Origin: Flavobacteriaceae bacterium
GTDB lineage: Bacteria > Bacteroidota > Bacteroidia > Flavobacteriales > Flavobacteriaceae
DNA length: 64,000 nt
Reading direction: 5' to 3'
NCBI GenBank assembly: GCA_013003555.1
Contig: JABDIV010000022.1
Location: forward strand, 1 to 64,000
The notes below the pieces were generated by a model. The model saw only the letters and a program-made list of their open reading frames with translations, was not told where the DNA came from and made no database searches. The translations under genes were made by a program, and so were the position numbers. Below are positions 37,066 through 45,581 of this stretch, one piece after another (within the stretch, counting starts at the first letter, position 1; each line of letters starts with the position of its first letter).

Positions 37066-38650
37066 ATTCTTCGATAAAATTCCAGCTTGCTCTAACCTCG
37101 ATTTGCTCGGGGAAATAACTCACGCGTTCTGATTGACGTTTTAGCAAATAGTTCCCCGGATCATATTTCATGTTGCCGTTGGCATCAAAAATCACACGAA
37201 TATAATATTTACCGGGATTCAGATTTGTGAAATCAATAGGGTCTTGCGTTGTTGCGTATTTTTCTGCAACAACATCAGTGTCATTAACCAGTTGTACAAT
37301 GATCGGATAAATGGCATTTCTCACAAAGAGTCTCACATTGCCATAATCAGATAAGGCCTTGGTTCGTACGCTGTAACTAAGGGTGTCATTCTGATTTCCG
37401 AAGAAATCAGTTATCGCACCCGGTAAAAGTTGTAGCCGATATATATTCGATTCTGTTTTGTTAAAATGAAACCTTAGAATGTTCCTTAAACTATCCTTTG
37501 AATTTGTAAAATCGATTTCAACCGAATCTTTATCTATCAGGCGCGCTAAAGTTTTATCAAAGTTGGATAGCGGTAAATTAGCCTCAATTTCATAAGGATC
37601 TTCATATGCAGTAATCTTTCTCCGATGAGGACTAACTACCAGTGTATCTTTCATTTGATCTTTAAGCCGCACAATGAACGTATCGATCTTGGCAGGACCA
37701 CTCACCTCGAATTGCAACGAATCTAATTCGACAGCCGGTTTAAACCAGTAATACAGGGTGTCAGCCTTTTGATCTCTCGTTATTACCGTTTGGAATTCGT
37801 CAGAAGTTGTCGATAGCAAGCGTATGTTCAATTCTTCAGGATTCCCCTCAAAACCAAAAGCTATTTTTTGATGACCAGCCAGTCGGGGCCTTAGCGCTTT
37901 TAAATTTATATTTTCTGTGAAGAGCTCGATATTATAGTTCTCGGTTGTTGGAACAGTAATAAAATCTTCAACAAATCCTATTTTATCAGTTTTTTGTTCG
38001 AACATAAAATTGGAATTGTCATCTTTTAAAGCCAGGAGCCGATAAGTGCCAGGGCGCAAATTCTCAAGGCGAAACGTGGCGGTGCTGTCAAGGGTATTGG
38101 TGACATATTCCGGTTTTCGATTAAACACAACCGAATCGGTGTAGGCCGAATCAACCTCATAAAGCATAACTGTTACAAATTCTTCAGGCATGCGGTTAAG
38201 AGCATCGCTGATACTCCCTTCAACAGTTAACGAATCGATGAATGATCCTGTTGAAAAAACGTATTTATAAAATGAAAATGGATTTTCCTCATTGTTGTCG
38301 ACGATACTCTCCCCAAAATTAAAGGCATAGGTTGTATTCGCTTTTAAAGTGTCAAGAATCTTTATGGTTATTGACTTACTCGCAGATCCCAAAGGTGTAA
38401 TCTGTGGTTCCGGATCCATGGGTGGCGAAATAATCAGATTCTTTTGAAGATTTTTGATTTTGATATATTCATCAAAAGTGATCTTAATTTCACGTACTTT
38501 AAAATCGGTGCTGAAATTTTCAGGGATCGATTTGGTGATCTGCGGTGGTGTCGAGTCTTTTTCGCCTCCGGTTGGATTTCCGCGATTGGCACAATCCAAA
38601 ATCAGGACGCAAACAACAAGGCAAATAATAAAAGGCAGGATTTTTTTCAC
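37049..38650 (-). CDS. Lipoprotein with SbsA-type Ig-like domain and transthyretin-like repeats
   Basis: The protein has 533 residues with a GTG start (VKKILPFIIC) and a lipobox with Cys20 (LILDCANRG). STPPQITKSIPENFSTDF begins an SbsA/Big_5 Ig-like domain. Later LRPGTYRLLALKDDNSNFMF and LNPGKYYIRVIFDANGNMKY are two similar beta segments that resemble CarboxypepD-regulatory or transthyretin-like folds. Bacteroidota carry this family widely, with unknown function. It should be a surface or periplasmic lipoprotein. comF lies 53 bases upstream on the same strand. Confidence 0.85.
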   Translation of the reverse strand: MKKILPFIICLVVCVLILDCANRGNPTGGEKDSTPPQITKSIPENFSTDFKVREIKITFDEYIKIKNLQKNLIISPPMDPEPQITPLGSASKSITIKILDTLKANTTYAFNFGESIVDNNEENPFSFYKYVFSTGSFIDSLTVEGSISDALNRMPEEFVTVMLYEVDSAYTDSVVFNRKPEYVTNTLDSTATFRLENLRPGTYRLLALKDDNSNFMFEQKTDKIGFVEDFITVPTTENYNIELFTENINLKALRPRLAGHQKIAFGFEGNPEELNIRLLSTTSDEFQTVITRDQKADTLYYWFKPAVELDSLQFEVSGPAKIDTFIVRLKDQMKDTLVVSPHRRKITAYEDPYEIEANLPLSNFDKTLARLIDKDSVEIDFTNSKDSLRNILRFHFNKTESNIYRLQLLPGAITDFFGNQNDTLSYSVRTKALSDYGNVRLFVRNAIYPIIVQLVNDTDVVAEKYATTQDPIDFTNLNPGKYYIRVIFDANGNMKYDPGNYLLKRQSERVSYFPEQIEVRASWNFIEEFTLQE

Positions 38651-38703
38651 GTTTGTAATGAAATATGGCGCAAGGTAATAACATAATTAAGCAAACGCAA
38701 AAC

Positions 38704-39384
38704 TCACTCGGCAATTGCTATGGCGGCAACACTTATTTTTATTCCTGATTCTTTATTAAGCGTAAGTGAGCAGGCTTCTATTGTTGCCCCGGTGGTAATG
38801 ATATCATCTACGACCAGAACATGCTTGTTCTTTAGTTTGTCTGAATGATTTAAGGTAAAAACCCCATCGTCTTGTGTCCATCTGCTTAACCGCTTCTGAA
38901 ATACCTTAGTACGTGTAGGTTGTGACTTTAAAAGCACGTCATCTAAATATTCAGCATTTAATTTTCGAGCAACCTCTTTACCAAATTGTGTGACCTGATT
39001 GTATCCTCTTCGTCTTAGTTTGTTTTTATGAATGGGAACGGGAACAACGGCATCAACAGTACTGAATTCCTTTTCATCATATAATAATTCTCCCATCCAA
39101 CGGCCGAATATCAAACCAATTTCTTCACGATGTCTATATTTTAAATTATGTAATAGCTGTTGTACAATTCCCCTTTTCTCAAATCGCAACAGAGCTGTAC
39201 CACGTTCTAATTTCACTCGTCCCCTGAAAATACGTTCAACGGGGTTGTTTCTTTCGCGGTGAAAGTTTGTTATCGGTAATTGGTGACGACAACCACTACA
39301 AAGGTGCTTTTCATTGTCGGTAAGTACCGACTGACAACCCAGGCATAACTCCGGAAAAAATATGTTCAACAAATTTTTTACCAC
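38704..39384 (-). CDS. comF: ComF family phosphoribosyltransferase-like protein
   Basis: The protein has about 226 residues. An N-terminal four-Cys zinc site (PELCLGCQ ... LCSGCR) is followed by the PRTase domain with the PRPP-binding loop VLVVDDIITTGAT. RRRGYNQV and the QRLSRW-like KRLSRWTQ segment are also typical. ComF acts in DNA uptake in competent bacteria. I place the start at the GTG at 39384, giving MVKNLLNIFFPELC. The TTG start at 39411 lies within a TAAGTTTG promoter element (39409-39416), so it is unlikely to be in the transcript. Confidence 0.88.
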   Translation of the reverse strand: MVKNLLNIFFPELCLGCQSVLTDNEKHLCSGCRHQLPITNFHRERNNPVERIFRGRVKLERGTALLRFEKRGIVQQLLHNLKYRHREEIGLIFGRWMGELLYDEKEFSTVDAVVPVPIHKNKLRRRGYNQVTQFGKEVARKLNAEYLDDVLLKSQPTRTKVFQKRLSRWTQDDGVFTLNHSDKLKNKHVLVVDDIITTGATIEACSLTLNKESGIKISVAAIAIAE

Positions 39385-39408
39385 TTCATCGATTAAAATT
39401 ATTCTACA

Positions 39409-39416
39409 CAAACTTA
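39409..39416 (-). promoter_or_regulatory. -7 element of comF
   Basis: The minus strand reads TAAGTTTG, an exact TAnnTTTG. The -33 element is poor. It lies 24 bases before the GTG start chosen for comF. Confidence 0.5.
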
Positions 39417-39466
39417 ATATATATTTTCGCTTTAATAATTAAATAATCCATCCTAGAGTATAGTTC

Positions 39467-40339
39467 ATGATAGTTAATACAACTGTTTTAAACTTCCGAT
39501 TTGCTTTAGGGACATTAATTGTAGCTTTATTTGTTTTAGCTGCTTATGGTTTTTCAAATTACAGTGCATTAAAATCGGACGCCGATTTTCTTATGCACGA
39601 GAAGAAACTCCTACAACAAGAACTTAATAAAGTCATCGTTCGATATGATGAATTAGGTTTAAAAAACGACTCCCTTAAATCGAAATTTGAAACAGCTAAG
39701 CAGAGAGCACAAAGCGCTTTTGATTCATTGGACAAACTTAAAATCGATGTTTCGGTTTTAACCCAGGTCCAGTCAGAATTAATGTTCTTAAGAAGGCAAA
39801 ACAAGAAAATAGAATCTGATTCTATGAATCGGGTTGTTGAAAAACTGCAGCAAGAAAAAGTTGAAATTACCAGGTCACTGATTCAGCAAGAACAAGACAA
39901 TGCCGAGTTGAGATCGGTTAACGAAGATCTAGAGTCTTCGTTGGAAGGAGGCTCGCAGATTATGGCCAATTCAATCCGCGCAAAAGTGTTTTGGAATGAT
40001 CGATCCGGGAAAATGACTGAAACCGATAAGGCGAATAAGGCAGAAATTATTGATGTATGCTTTGTTCTATCGGAAAATCCCTTAGCTGAAAAAGGTGATA
40101 AGGATCTTTATGTACAAATCCTGGGCCCGGATAGCAACGTGGTTAATGATCTGGGTGCAGTTGAATTTGGTGAACAGTTATTGATTTACAGTTCAAAAAT
40201 TAATGTAGAATACAGAAACAGAGCGAAAGAGATCTGTGTCGAAATACCCAATAATATGGCCTTTAACAGCGGTGTTTATTTAATAAGTGTTTTTGAAAAT
40301 GAACGCCGGTTGGGAGGTACGCAAATAGAACTCAATTAA
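39467..40339 (+). CDS. Membrane-anchored coiled-coil protein
   Basis: The protein has 290 residues. One transmembrane segment lies at about 10-28 (FRFALGTLIVALFVLAAYGF). A long coiled coil runs from about 38 to 160 (EKKLLQQELNKVIVRYDELG, QQEKVEITRSLIQQEQDNAE). The last 120 residues form a conserved beta domain starting SIRAKVFWNDRSGKMTETDK and ending LGGTQIELN. Flavobacteria often carry this gene. The family is sometimes labelled as a chromosome-partition protein, for which I see no ParA motif. The function is unknown. It diverges from comF and ends at a terminator before glyS. Confidence 0.78.
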   Translation: MIVNTTVLNFRFALGTLIVALFVLAAYGFSNYSALKSDADFLMHEKKLLQQELNKVIVRYDELGLKNDSLKSKFETAKQRAQSAFDSLDKLKIDVSVLTQVQSELMFLRRQNKKIESDSMNRVVEKLQQEKVEITRSLIQQEQDNAELRSVNEDLESSLEGGSQIMANSIRAKVFWNDRSGKMTETDKANKAEIIDVCFVLSENPLAEKGDKDLYVQILGPDSNVVNDLGAVEFGEQLLIYSSKINVEYRNRAKEICVEIPNNMAFNSGVYLISVFENERRLGGTQIELN

Positions 40340-40360
40340 TCCAACAAATAAATTTTAAAA

Positions 40361-40391
40361 AACCGTTCCATTAGTTTGGAGCGGTTTTTTA
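40361..40391 (+). terminator. Rho-independent terminator
   Basis: AACCGTTCCA (40361-40370) and TGGAGCGGTT (40377-40386) form a stem with one T-G wobble, followed by a T run. The T run doubles as part of the glyS -7 element. Confidence 0.88.
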
Positions 40392-40397
40392 TTTTTG
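40390..40397 (+). promoter_or_regulatory. -7 element of glyS, probably leaderless
   Basis: TATTTTTG matches TAnnTTTG and lies four bases before the glyS ATG at 40402. The sequence TTTTGCAGCATG is the same as at thiL. The matching -33 would fall inside the terminator stem. Confidence 0.6.
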
Positions 40398-40401
40398 CAG
40401 C

Positions 40402-41949
40402 ATGGCAAATCAAGACGATCAGTTTAAAAAGGTAATTTCTCATGCCAAGGAGTATGGCTATGTTTTTCAAAGCAGTGAGATCTATGACGGTTTAAGTGCG
40501 GTTTATGACTACGGACAAAATGGGGTTGAGCTAAAAAACAACATCAGGAATTATTGGTGGAAGGCTATGGTTCAAATGCATGAGAACATCGTAGGCATCG
40601 ACGCTGCGATATTTATGCATCCTACAACCTGGAAAGCTTCCGGCCATGTCGATGCGTTTAATGATCCGTTAATCGATAATAAAGACTCAAAAAAACGGTA
40701 TAGAGCTGATGTACTCATCGAAGATTATGTTGCAAAATTGGATGCAAAAATCGAGAAGGAGATCAAAAAAGCTAGTAAGCGTTTCGGAGAAACATTTGAT
40801 GAAGAACAATTTGTCACAACTAATCCACGAGTGCTTGGATATAAAGAAAAAGGAACTTTAGCCTTAAAACGTCTCGCTCAAGCACTAGATAATGAAGAAT
40901 TAGATAAGGTTAAGGCATTAATAGAAGAACTTGAGATCGTGTGTCCGGTTTCAGGAAGTAAGAATTGGACCGATGTTAAGCAGTTTAACCTAATGTTCGG
41001 GACGAAATTAGGTGCCAGTGCCGATTCAGCAATGGATCTTTATTTAAGACCTGAGACCGCTCAGGGTATTTTTGTAAACTTTCTTAATGTTCAGAAAACA
41101 GGAAGAATGAAAATCCCGTTTGGGATTGCTCAAACCGGGAAAGCATTTAGAAATGAAATTGTAGCCCGGCAATTTATTTTCAGAATGCGGGAGTTCGAAC
41201 AAATGGAGATGCAATTCTTTATTAAACCCGGAACCCAGAAACATTGGTACGAATACTGGAAAAAGGAACGCTTGAGCTGGCATAATTCACTCGGACTTGG
41301 AGAATCAAATTTCCGCTTCCATGATCACGAAAAACTGGCTCATTATGCAGATGCGGCTTGTGATATCGAATTTAAATTTCCTTTTGGCTTCAAAGAATTA
41401 GAGGGTATCCATTCAAGGACAGATTTTGATTTGAGTCAACATGAAAAATATACAGGCAAGAAACTTCAATATTTCGATCCGGAGGAAAGCAAAAGTTATG
41501 TGCCTTATGTGCTAGAGACATCAATCGGGTTAGATCGGATGTTCCTGGCCGTATTCTCTAATTCATTGCAAGAAGAGGAACTGGAAAATGGAAGTAGACG
41601 GGTTGTGCTTAAACTGCCGGCTGTTTTGGCGCCGACAAAAGCAGCGGTTCTTCCACTGGTGAAAAAGGACGGATTGCCGGAAATTGCCCATAAGATCGTT
41701 GAAGACCTGAAATGGGAGTTCAACGTTCAATATGATGAAAAGGATGCTGTTGGCCGACGTTATCGTCGTCAGGATGCAGCAGGGACACCCTTCTGTATTA
41801 CGATTGATCATGATACCCTGGCGGATCAAACTGTAACAATCCGTCATCGTGACAGCATGAAACAGCAACGTGTTCCTATTTCTGAATTGAAATCCCTTAT
41901 CAAAGAACAGATCGACGTTAAGAATTGGCTCATGAAGATGCGTAGCTAA
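40402..41949 (+). CDS. glyS: Glycine--tRNA ligase (class II, alpha2 type)
   Basis: This 515-residue enzyme charges tRNA-Gly. The N-terminal catalytic block has SSEIYDGLSAVYDYGQNG and ENIVGIDAAIFMHPTTW. Motif 2 is in GKAFRNEIVARQFIFRMREF, and EMQFF follows. The C-terminal anticodon-binding domain begins near VLAPTKAAVLPLV. It is the single-chain dimeric type found in Bacteroidota, eukaryotes and archaea rather than the alpha2beta2 type. A promoter ends four bases upstream. No T-box or other leader is possible. Confidence 0.97.
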   Translation: MANQDDQFKKVISHAKEYGYVFQSSEIYDGLSAVYDYGQNGVELKNNIRNYWWKAMVQMHENIVGIDAAIFMHPTTWKASGHVDAFNDPLIDNKDSKKRYRADVLIEDYVAKLDAKIEKEIKKASKRFGETFDEEQFVTTNPRVLGYKEKGTLALKRLAQALDNEELDKVKALIEELEIVCPVSGSKNWTDVKQFNLMFGTKLGASADSAMDLYLRPETAQGIFVNFLNVQKTGRMKIPFGIAQTGKAFRNEIVARQFIFRMREFEQMEMQFFIKPGTQKHWYEYWKKERLSWHNSLGLGESNFRFHDHEKLAHYADAACDIEFKFPFGFKELEGIHSRTDFDLSQHEKYTGKKLQYFDPEESKSYVPYVLETSIGLDRMFLAVFSNSLQEEELENGSRRVVLKLPAVLAPTKAAVLPLVKKDGLPEIAHKIVEDLKWEFNVQYDEKDAVGRRYRRQDAAGTPFCITIDHDTLADQTVTIRHRDSMKQQRVPISELKSLIKEQIDVKNWLMKMRS

Positions 41950-42150
41950 TAGAAGCTATACTTTACCGAATATTTTATCATCGATTATTCTGAAAATTGA
42001 GTCAAAATCGTTTTAAATATCAAACCATCTCCATAATTCAGATGCAGTACGTCCAATAGTTGGTCGTATTTTCTGATTTTCTGTGAAAAAATAGTACATT
42101 TAAAAAAGGTTTTTAAAACCATTTTAACTCACCTTGAAAAATAACTAACT
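41950..42150. other. Intergenic stretch
   Basis: These 201 bases lie between glyS and the T9SS cargo gene. I see no convincing terminator after glyS and no RNA gene. The promoter of the downstream gene should lie in the last 60 bases. Confidence 0.4.
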
Positions 42151-45090
42151 ATGAGATCAAAATTACTTTGGTTTGTTTGTATTTGTTTGTTTTTAAGTGC
42201 AAATTCTTTGTTTGCTCAACAAGTGGAAAACAAGCCTCAAAAGGCGAAGTCGATCGGCTTGCCTTCAAGCGTTGAATATATATCCTCACTTTCATCAAGA
42301 TCGAACCTCATCATAGCAGATCTGAGTGAAGAAAAAGAGATGGCCGACGGGCGATCATGGACGGTCCCTGCGATAGCCGGAAAGGGATCAACAGGTGACG
42401 ATATACTTTCCAAAAACCCGCATCCTTTAAAAAATGCATTGCAATCAAGAGGCCTTAATGATGATTTTGAAGCGGGAGCTTCAAACTCTTCTCCAACAGA
42501 TCCGGCAGGAGCGGTTGGGCCTAACCATTATTTTGCAGTGATCAATACCGCATTTCGAATTTTTGATAAAAGTGGAACAGCCTTAACAGCTCAACTCGAT
42601 CCGACCAATATTTTTCCGGCTTCTGGTTGCTGTGACCTCACCATTTCATACGATAGTCGTGCTGATAGGTGGGTTATAACCATGCTTGGTTCAGGTGCTC
42701 AGTTGGCAGTGTCTGATGGTCCAGATCCTGTTAATGACGGCTGGTATGTATATACCTATCCTCAAGTACAAGATTATCAGAAATTATCGGTTTGGAGCGA
42801 TGGATATTATATGACTGAAAATACGGTGGGTTCGACCCAAGTTCATGTTTTCGAGCGCGAAAAAATGTTGATCGGCGATCCTGGAGCCCAAATTGTATCT
42901 TTTGCATTGCCAGGATTGATCACCAGTGGCTTTTTCAGTCCCCAAGCTTTTAACATTACAGATAATAATTATCCCGATGTGGGGGCAGCACCAATTGTAT
43001 ATCTCGCTGATGATGCCTGGGGTGGTGTGATACAGGATCATATCAAACTCTGGACTATCGACATGGACTGGGATAATGTAGGAAACTCCACGGTTAGCGC
43101 CCAATCACAAATTGGGGTCGATGCCGGAACAGGAACGGTAACTCCATTTACGTCAGTTTTCGATGGTGGATCATTTAGCAATCTACAACAACCGAACTTT
43201 CAATTGATTGACGCCCTACAGGCGACAATTATGAACCAGGCACAATTCAGATGGTTTCCAACCCATCGTTCCGCCTTGTTTAATTTTGTTGTAGACACGG
43301 ATGGAACTGTTGGAAAAATAGCAGGAATTCGATGGTACGAACTACGACAGGACGGTGACGGATTACCCTGGTATGTGTTCCAGGAGGGCACATACAATGC
43401 TCCAGGGAATAAACATGCCTGGAACGCGAGTTTGGCCATGGATAGTGAAGGGAATATTGCTTTGGGATATACTGGTATGGGTGTAAATCCCACCGATGGT
43501 ATTTTTGCAGGGACTTATTATACCGGTCGATTTGCCGGAGATCCGCCGGGAACCATGACCGTTGCAGAAACCACAATAAGGGCCGGTAACGGAAATTTTC
43601 CAAATAATCGATATGGAGATTATAGTAAGATCGATGTTGATCCGGTAAATGATAAAGAGTTTTGGTTCAATAATGAAATCATGTTTAATGGCCGTAAGAA
43701 TTGGGTAGGGGTCTTCCAGATAGCGTCCGATAAAACCAACGACGTTGGCGTTGTTGCACTTGAGTCACCTTTAGACAATAACACCATGTCTGCAACCCAG
43801 GTAATAACAGTAACCTTATATAATTATGGTTCAAGCCCGGCATCGAATTTTGATGTTGCATACCAAATTGATGGTGGAACAGTTGTAACCGAGACGTATA
43901 CCGGAACTTTGGCAGCCAATAGCTCTGAATCCTTCTCTTTCTCGACTACTGCAGATATGTCAGCTATTCAAAAGTATTTTGTTTTTGCCGAAACCAAGCT
44001 GAGTGGTGATCAGGATACCGGAAATGACTTCACGATTTGCTATGTGCGAAATATCGCAGCTGATGATATTGGAGTGACTGATATTACATCACCTGTAAGT
44101 GCAGAAGGATTAGGCACAGAATCTATTACCGTAGCGATACGAAACTTCGGTGGTAATGCACAATCAAATTTCGACGTATCCTATATCCTGGATGCAGGAT
44201 CTCCAGTTGTGGAGACTGTCCCCGGACCATTGAATCCAGGTGCGACGATTTCTTATACATTTACTGCTGCTGGTGATTTTTCATCGCTGGGGGATCATTC
44301 ACTTTCAGCAAAGACCGAGCTTCCGGGTGATAGTGATACATCCAATGACGAATTCGTGACAACGGTTTCCAATCTTAGCTGCACAAGCGTATCAAATAAT
44401 ACTTCTCAACCAATTGGTCCTGATGCTGGATCGGTAACAACATCAGTTGTGACTTTTACGGAAGATTTCGTTGTTGACGATGTTAATGTAACCGTAAACC
44501 TCGTTCATACATGGAATGCTGATCTTGAGATCAGATTGATAGCACCGGGTGGAGCAGCTGCCGTTTGGTTGTGTCGCGATGTTGGTGGTAGCAGTGATAA
44601 CATGGTTAATACCGTTTTCGATGATGAAGCCGGAACACCAATTGCCAGTGGAAACGGACCATTTACTGGTTCGTTTATTCCCGAAGAGAGTTTGATGGCT
44701 TTTGATGGCTTGTCATCTCTTGGTGACTGGACATTAGAGATTACGGATGATGCCAATTTCGACGGCGGAACATTCAATAGTTTTACATTGCAACTATGTG
44801 AAAATGTTAACTTATCACTTGATGATCAACCCCTTGATGCTGAAGTTATTGTGATCCATGAAGGTAATGATCGATACTTGATCAAATTACCGACAAATAC
44901 GCTTAACGATAGATTACAATTATCGGTGTTAAATGTATTGGGTCAGCAAATCTACTGGCGAACTGTCGATAATGAAAACGGAACAGGATATGAACATCGC
45001 CTCGACATGTCGTACGTGTCTTCAGGTATGTATTTCGTTAAAATTGGAAATGCCAATGCCTCAGTGATTAAACGGATTATTGTAGAGTAA
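42151..45090 (+). CDS. Large secreted protein with CARDB repeats, P-domain and T9SS type A tail
   Basis: The protein has 979 residues and a signal peptide (SKLLWFVCICLFLSANSLFAQ). The N-terminal 500 residues contain DPAGAVGPNHYFAVINTAF and a run of beta strands typical of a propeller-like domain. Two CARDB-type domains follow (NDVGVVALESPLDNNTMSAT and DDIGVTDITSPVSAEGLGTE). A proprotein-convertase P-domain (NVTVNLVHTWNADLEIRLIA to GDWTLEITDDANFDGGTF) and a type A sorting domain (VLNVLGQQIYWRT ... GMYFVKIGNANASVIKRIIV) close it. No subtilisin domain is present despite the P-domain. It should reach the surface through T9SS. The function is unknown. Confidence 0.9.
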   Translation: MRSKLLWFVCICLFLSANSLFAQQVENKPQKAKSIGLPSSVEYISSLSSRSNLIIADLSEEKEMADGRSWTVPAIAGKGSTGDDILSKNPHPLKNALQSRGLNDDFEAGASNSSPTDPAGAVGPNHYFAVINTAFRIFDKSGTALTAQLDPTNIFPASGCCDLTISYDSRADRWVITMLGSGAQLAVSDGPDPVNDGWYVYTYPQVQDYQKLSVWSDGYYMTENTVGSTQVHVFEREKMLIGDPGAQIVSFALPGLITSGFFSPQAFNITDNNYPDVGAAPIVYLADDAWGGVIQDHIKLWTIDMDWDNVGNSTVSAQSQIGVDAGTGTVTPFTSVFDGGSFSNLQQPNFQLIDALQATIMNQAQFRWFPTHRSALFNFVVDTDGTVGKIAGIRWYELRQDGDGLPWYVFQEGTYNAPGNKHAWNASLAMDSEGNIALGYTGMGVNPTDGIFAGTYYTGRFAGDPPGTMTVAETTIRAGNGNFPNNRYGDYSKIDVDPVNDKEFWFNNEIMFNGRKNWVGVFQIASDKTNDVGVVALESPLDNNTMSATQVITVTLYNYGSSPASNFDVAYQIDGGTVVTETYTGTLAANSSESFSFSTTADMSAIQKYFVFAETKLSGDQDTGNDFTICYVRNIAADDIGVTDITSPVSAEGLGTESITVAIRNFGGNAQSNFDVSYILDAGSPVVETVPGPLNPGATISYTFTAAGDFSSLGDHSLSAKTELPGDSDTSNDEFVTTVSNLSCTSVSNNTSQPIGPDAGSVTTSVVTFTEDFVVDDVNVTVNLVHTWNADLEIRLIAPGGAAAVWLCRDVGGSSDNMVNTVFDDEAGTPIASGNGPFTGSFIPEESLMAFDGLSSLGDWTLEITDDANFDGGTFNSFTLQLCENVNLSLDDQPLDAEVIVIHEGNDRYLIKLPTNTLNDRLQLSVLNVLGQQIYWRTVDNENGTGYEHRLDMSYVSSGMYFVKIGNANASVIKRIIVE

Positions 45091-45108
45091 AGAATATATT
45101 AAACAGTA

Positions 45109-45138
45109 AAAACCCAGATTAAATCTGGGTTTTTTTTA
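45109..45138. terminator. Rho-independent terminator
   Basis: AACCCAGAT (45111-45119) and ATCTGGGTT (45123-45131) with a T run on the right and an A run on the left. It is placed to serve both the T9SS cargo gene (+) and the converging lipoprotein gene (-). Confidence 0.9.
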
Positions 45139-45161
45139 TGTTTTAAATCTAACAACATTTC

Positions 45162-45530
45162 CTAAAAGGATTTGATATCGGTTAATTCAATTGGCCTGGC
45201 TTCCTGGCATCTGTTCATGCGTCTTAAGGAGCGATATTTAAAATAAACTTTCTCGCCATTTTTCCTGAAGCTGCCAAATTTGGCATCGCCAATGTTTACA
45301 GGATCGAGTTTATCCTGGCTTCCTTCTATTTTAATTACGTATGGGCATGGACTTCGGTCGAGATACTCTAAGGTTCCAACCGAATAACCTGCTTCGATTA
45401 GTTTATTATCTGCCACCTGTTCTGTTTTTTTGGTATCCTCCGTTTCCTGAACTGTCGACTTGGTCGAATCACAGCCGGGCGAAATCAGTAAAATGAGGAT
45501 CAAGGTTAATTTAAATAGTGAACTCATCAT
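45162..45530 (-). CDS. Small lipoprotein of unknown function
   Basis: I choose the ATG at 45530 (MMSSLFKLTLILILLISPGC), which gives a standard lipoprotein signal and about 122 residues. A longer frame to 45563 adds a polar N-terminus and is less likely. The mature part has a Thr/Glu/Lys-rich linker, then YSVGTLEYLDRSPCPYVIKI and NRCQEARPIELTDI. Two Cys residues could form a disulfide. It follows the large barrel gene by about 50 bases on the same strand, so the two may be co-transcribed. Confidence 0.72.
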   Translation of the reverse strand: MMSSLFKLTLILILLISPGCDSTKSTVQETEDTKKTEQVADNKLIEAGYSVGTLEYLDRSPCPYVIKIEGSQDKLDPVNIGDAKFGSFRKNGEKVYFKYRSLRRMNRCQEARPIELTDIKSF

Positions 45531-45581
45531 AATAGTATAAGTATTCTTCTTATTAAGGTACAAAAAATGTGCCTAAAGAAA

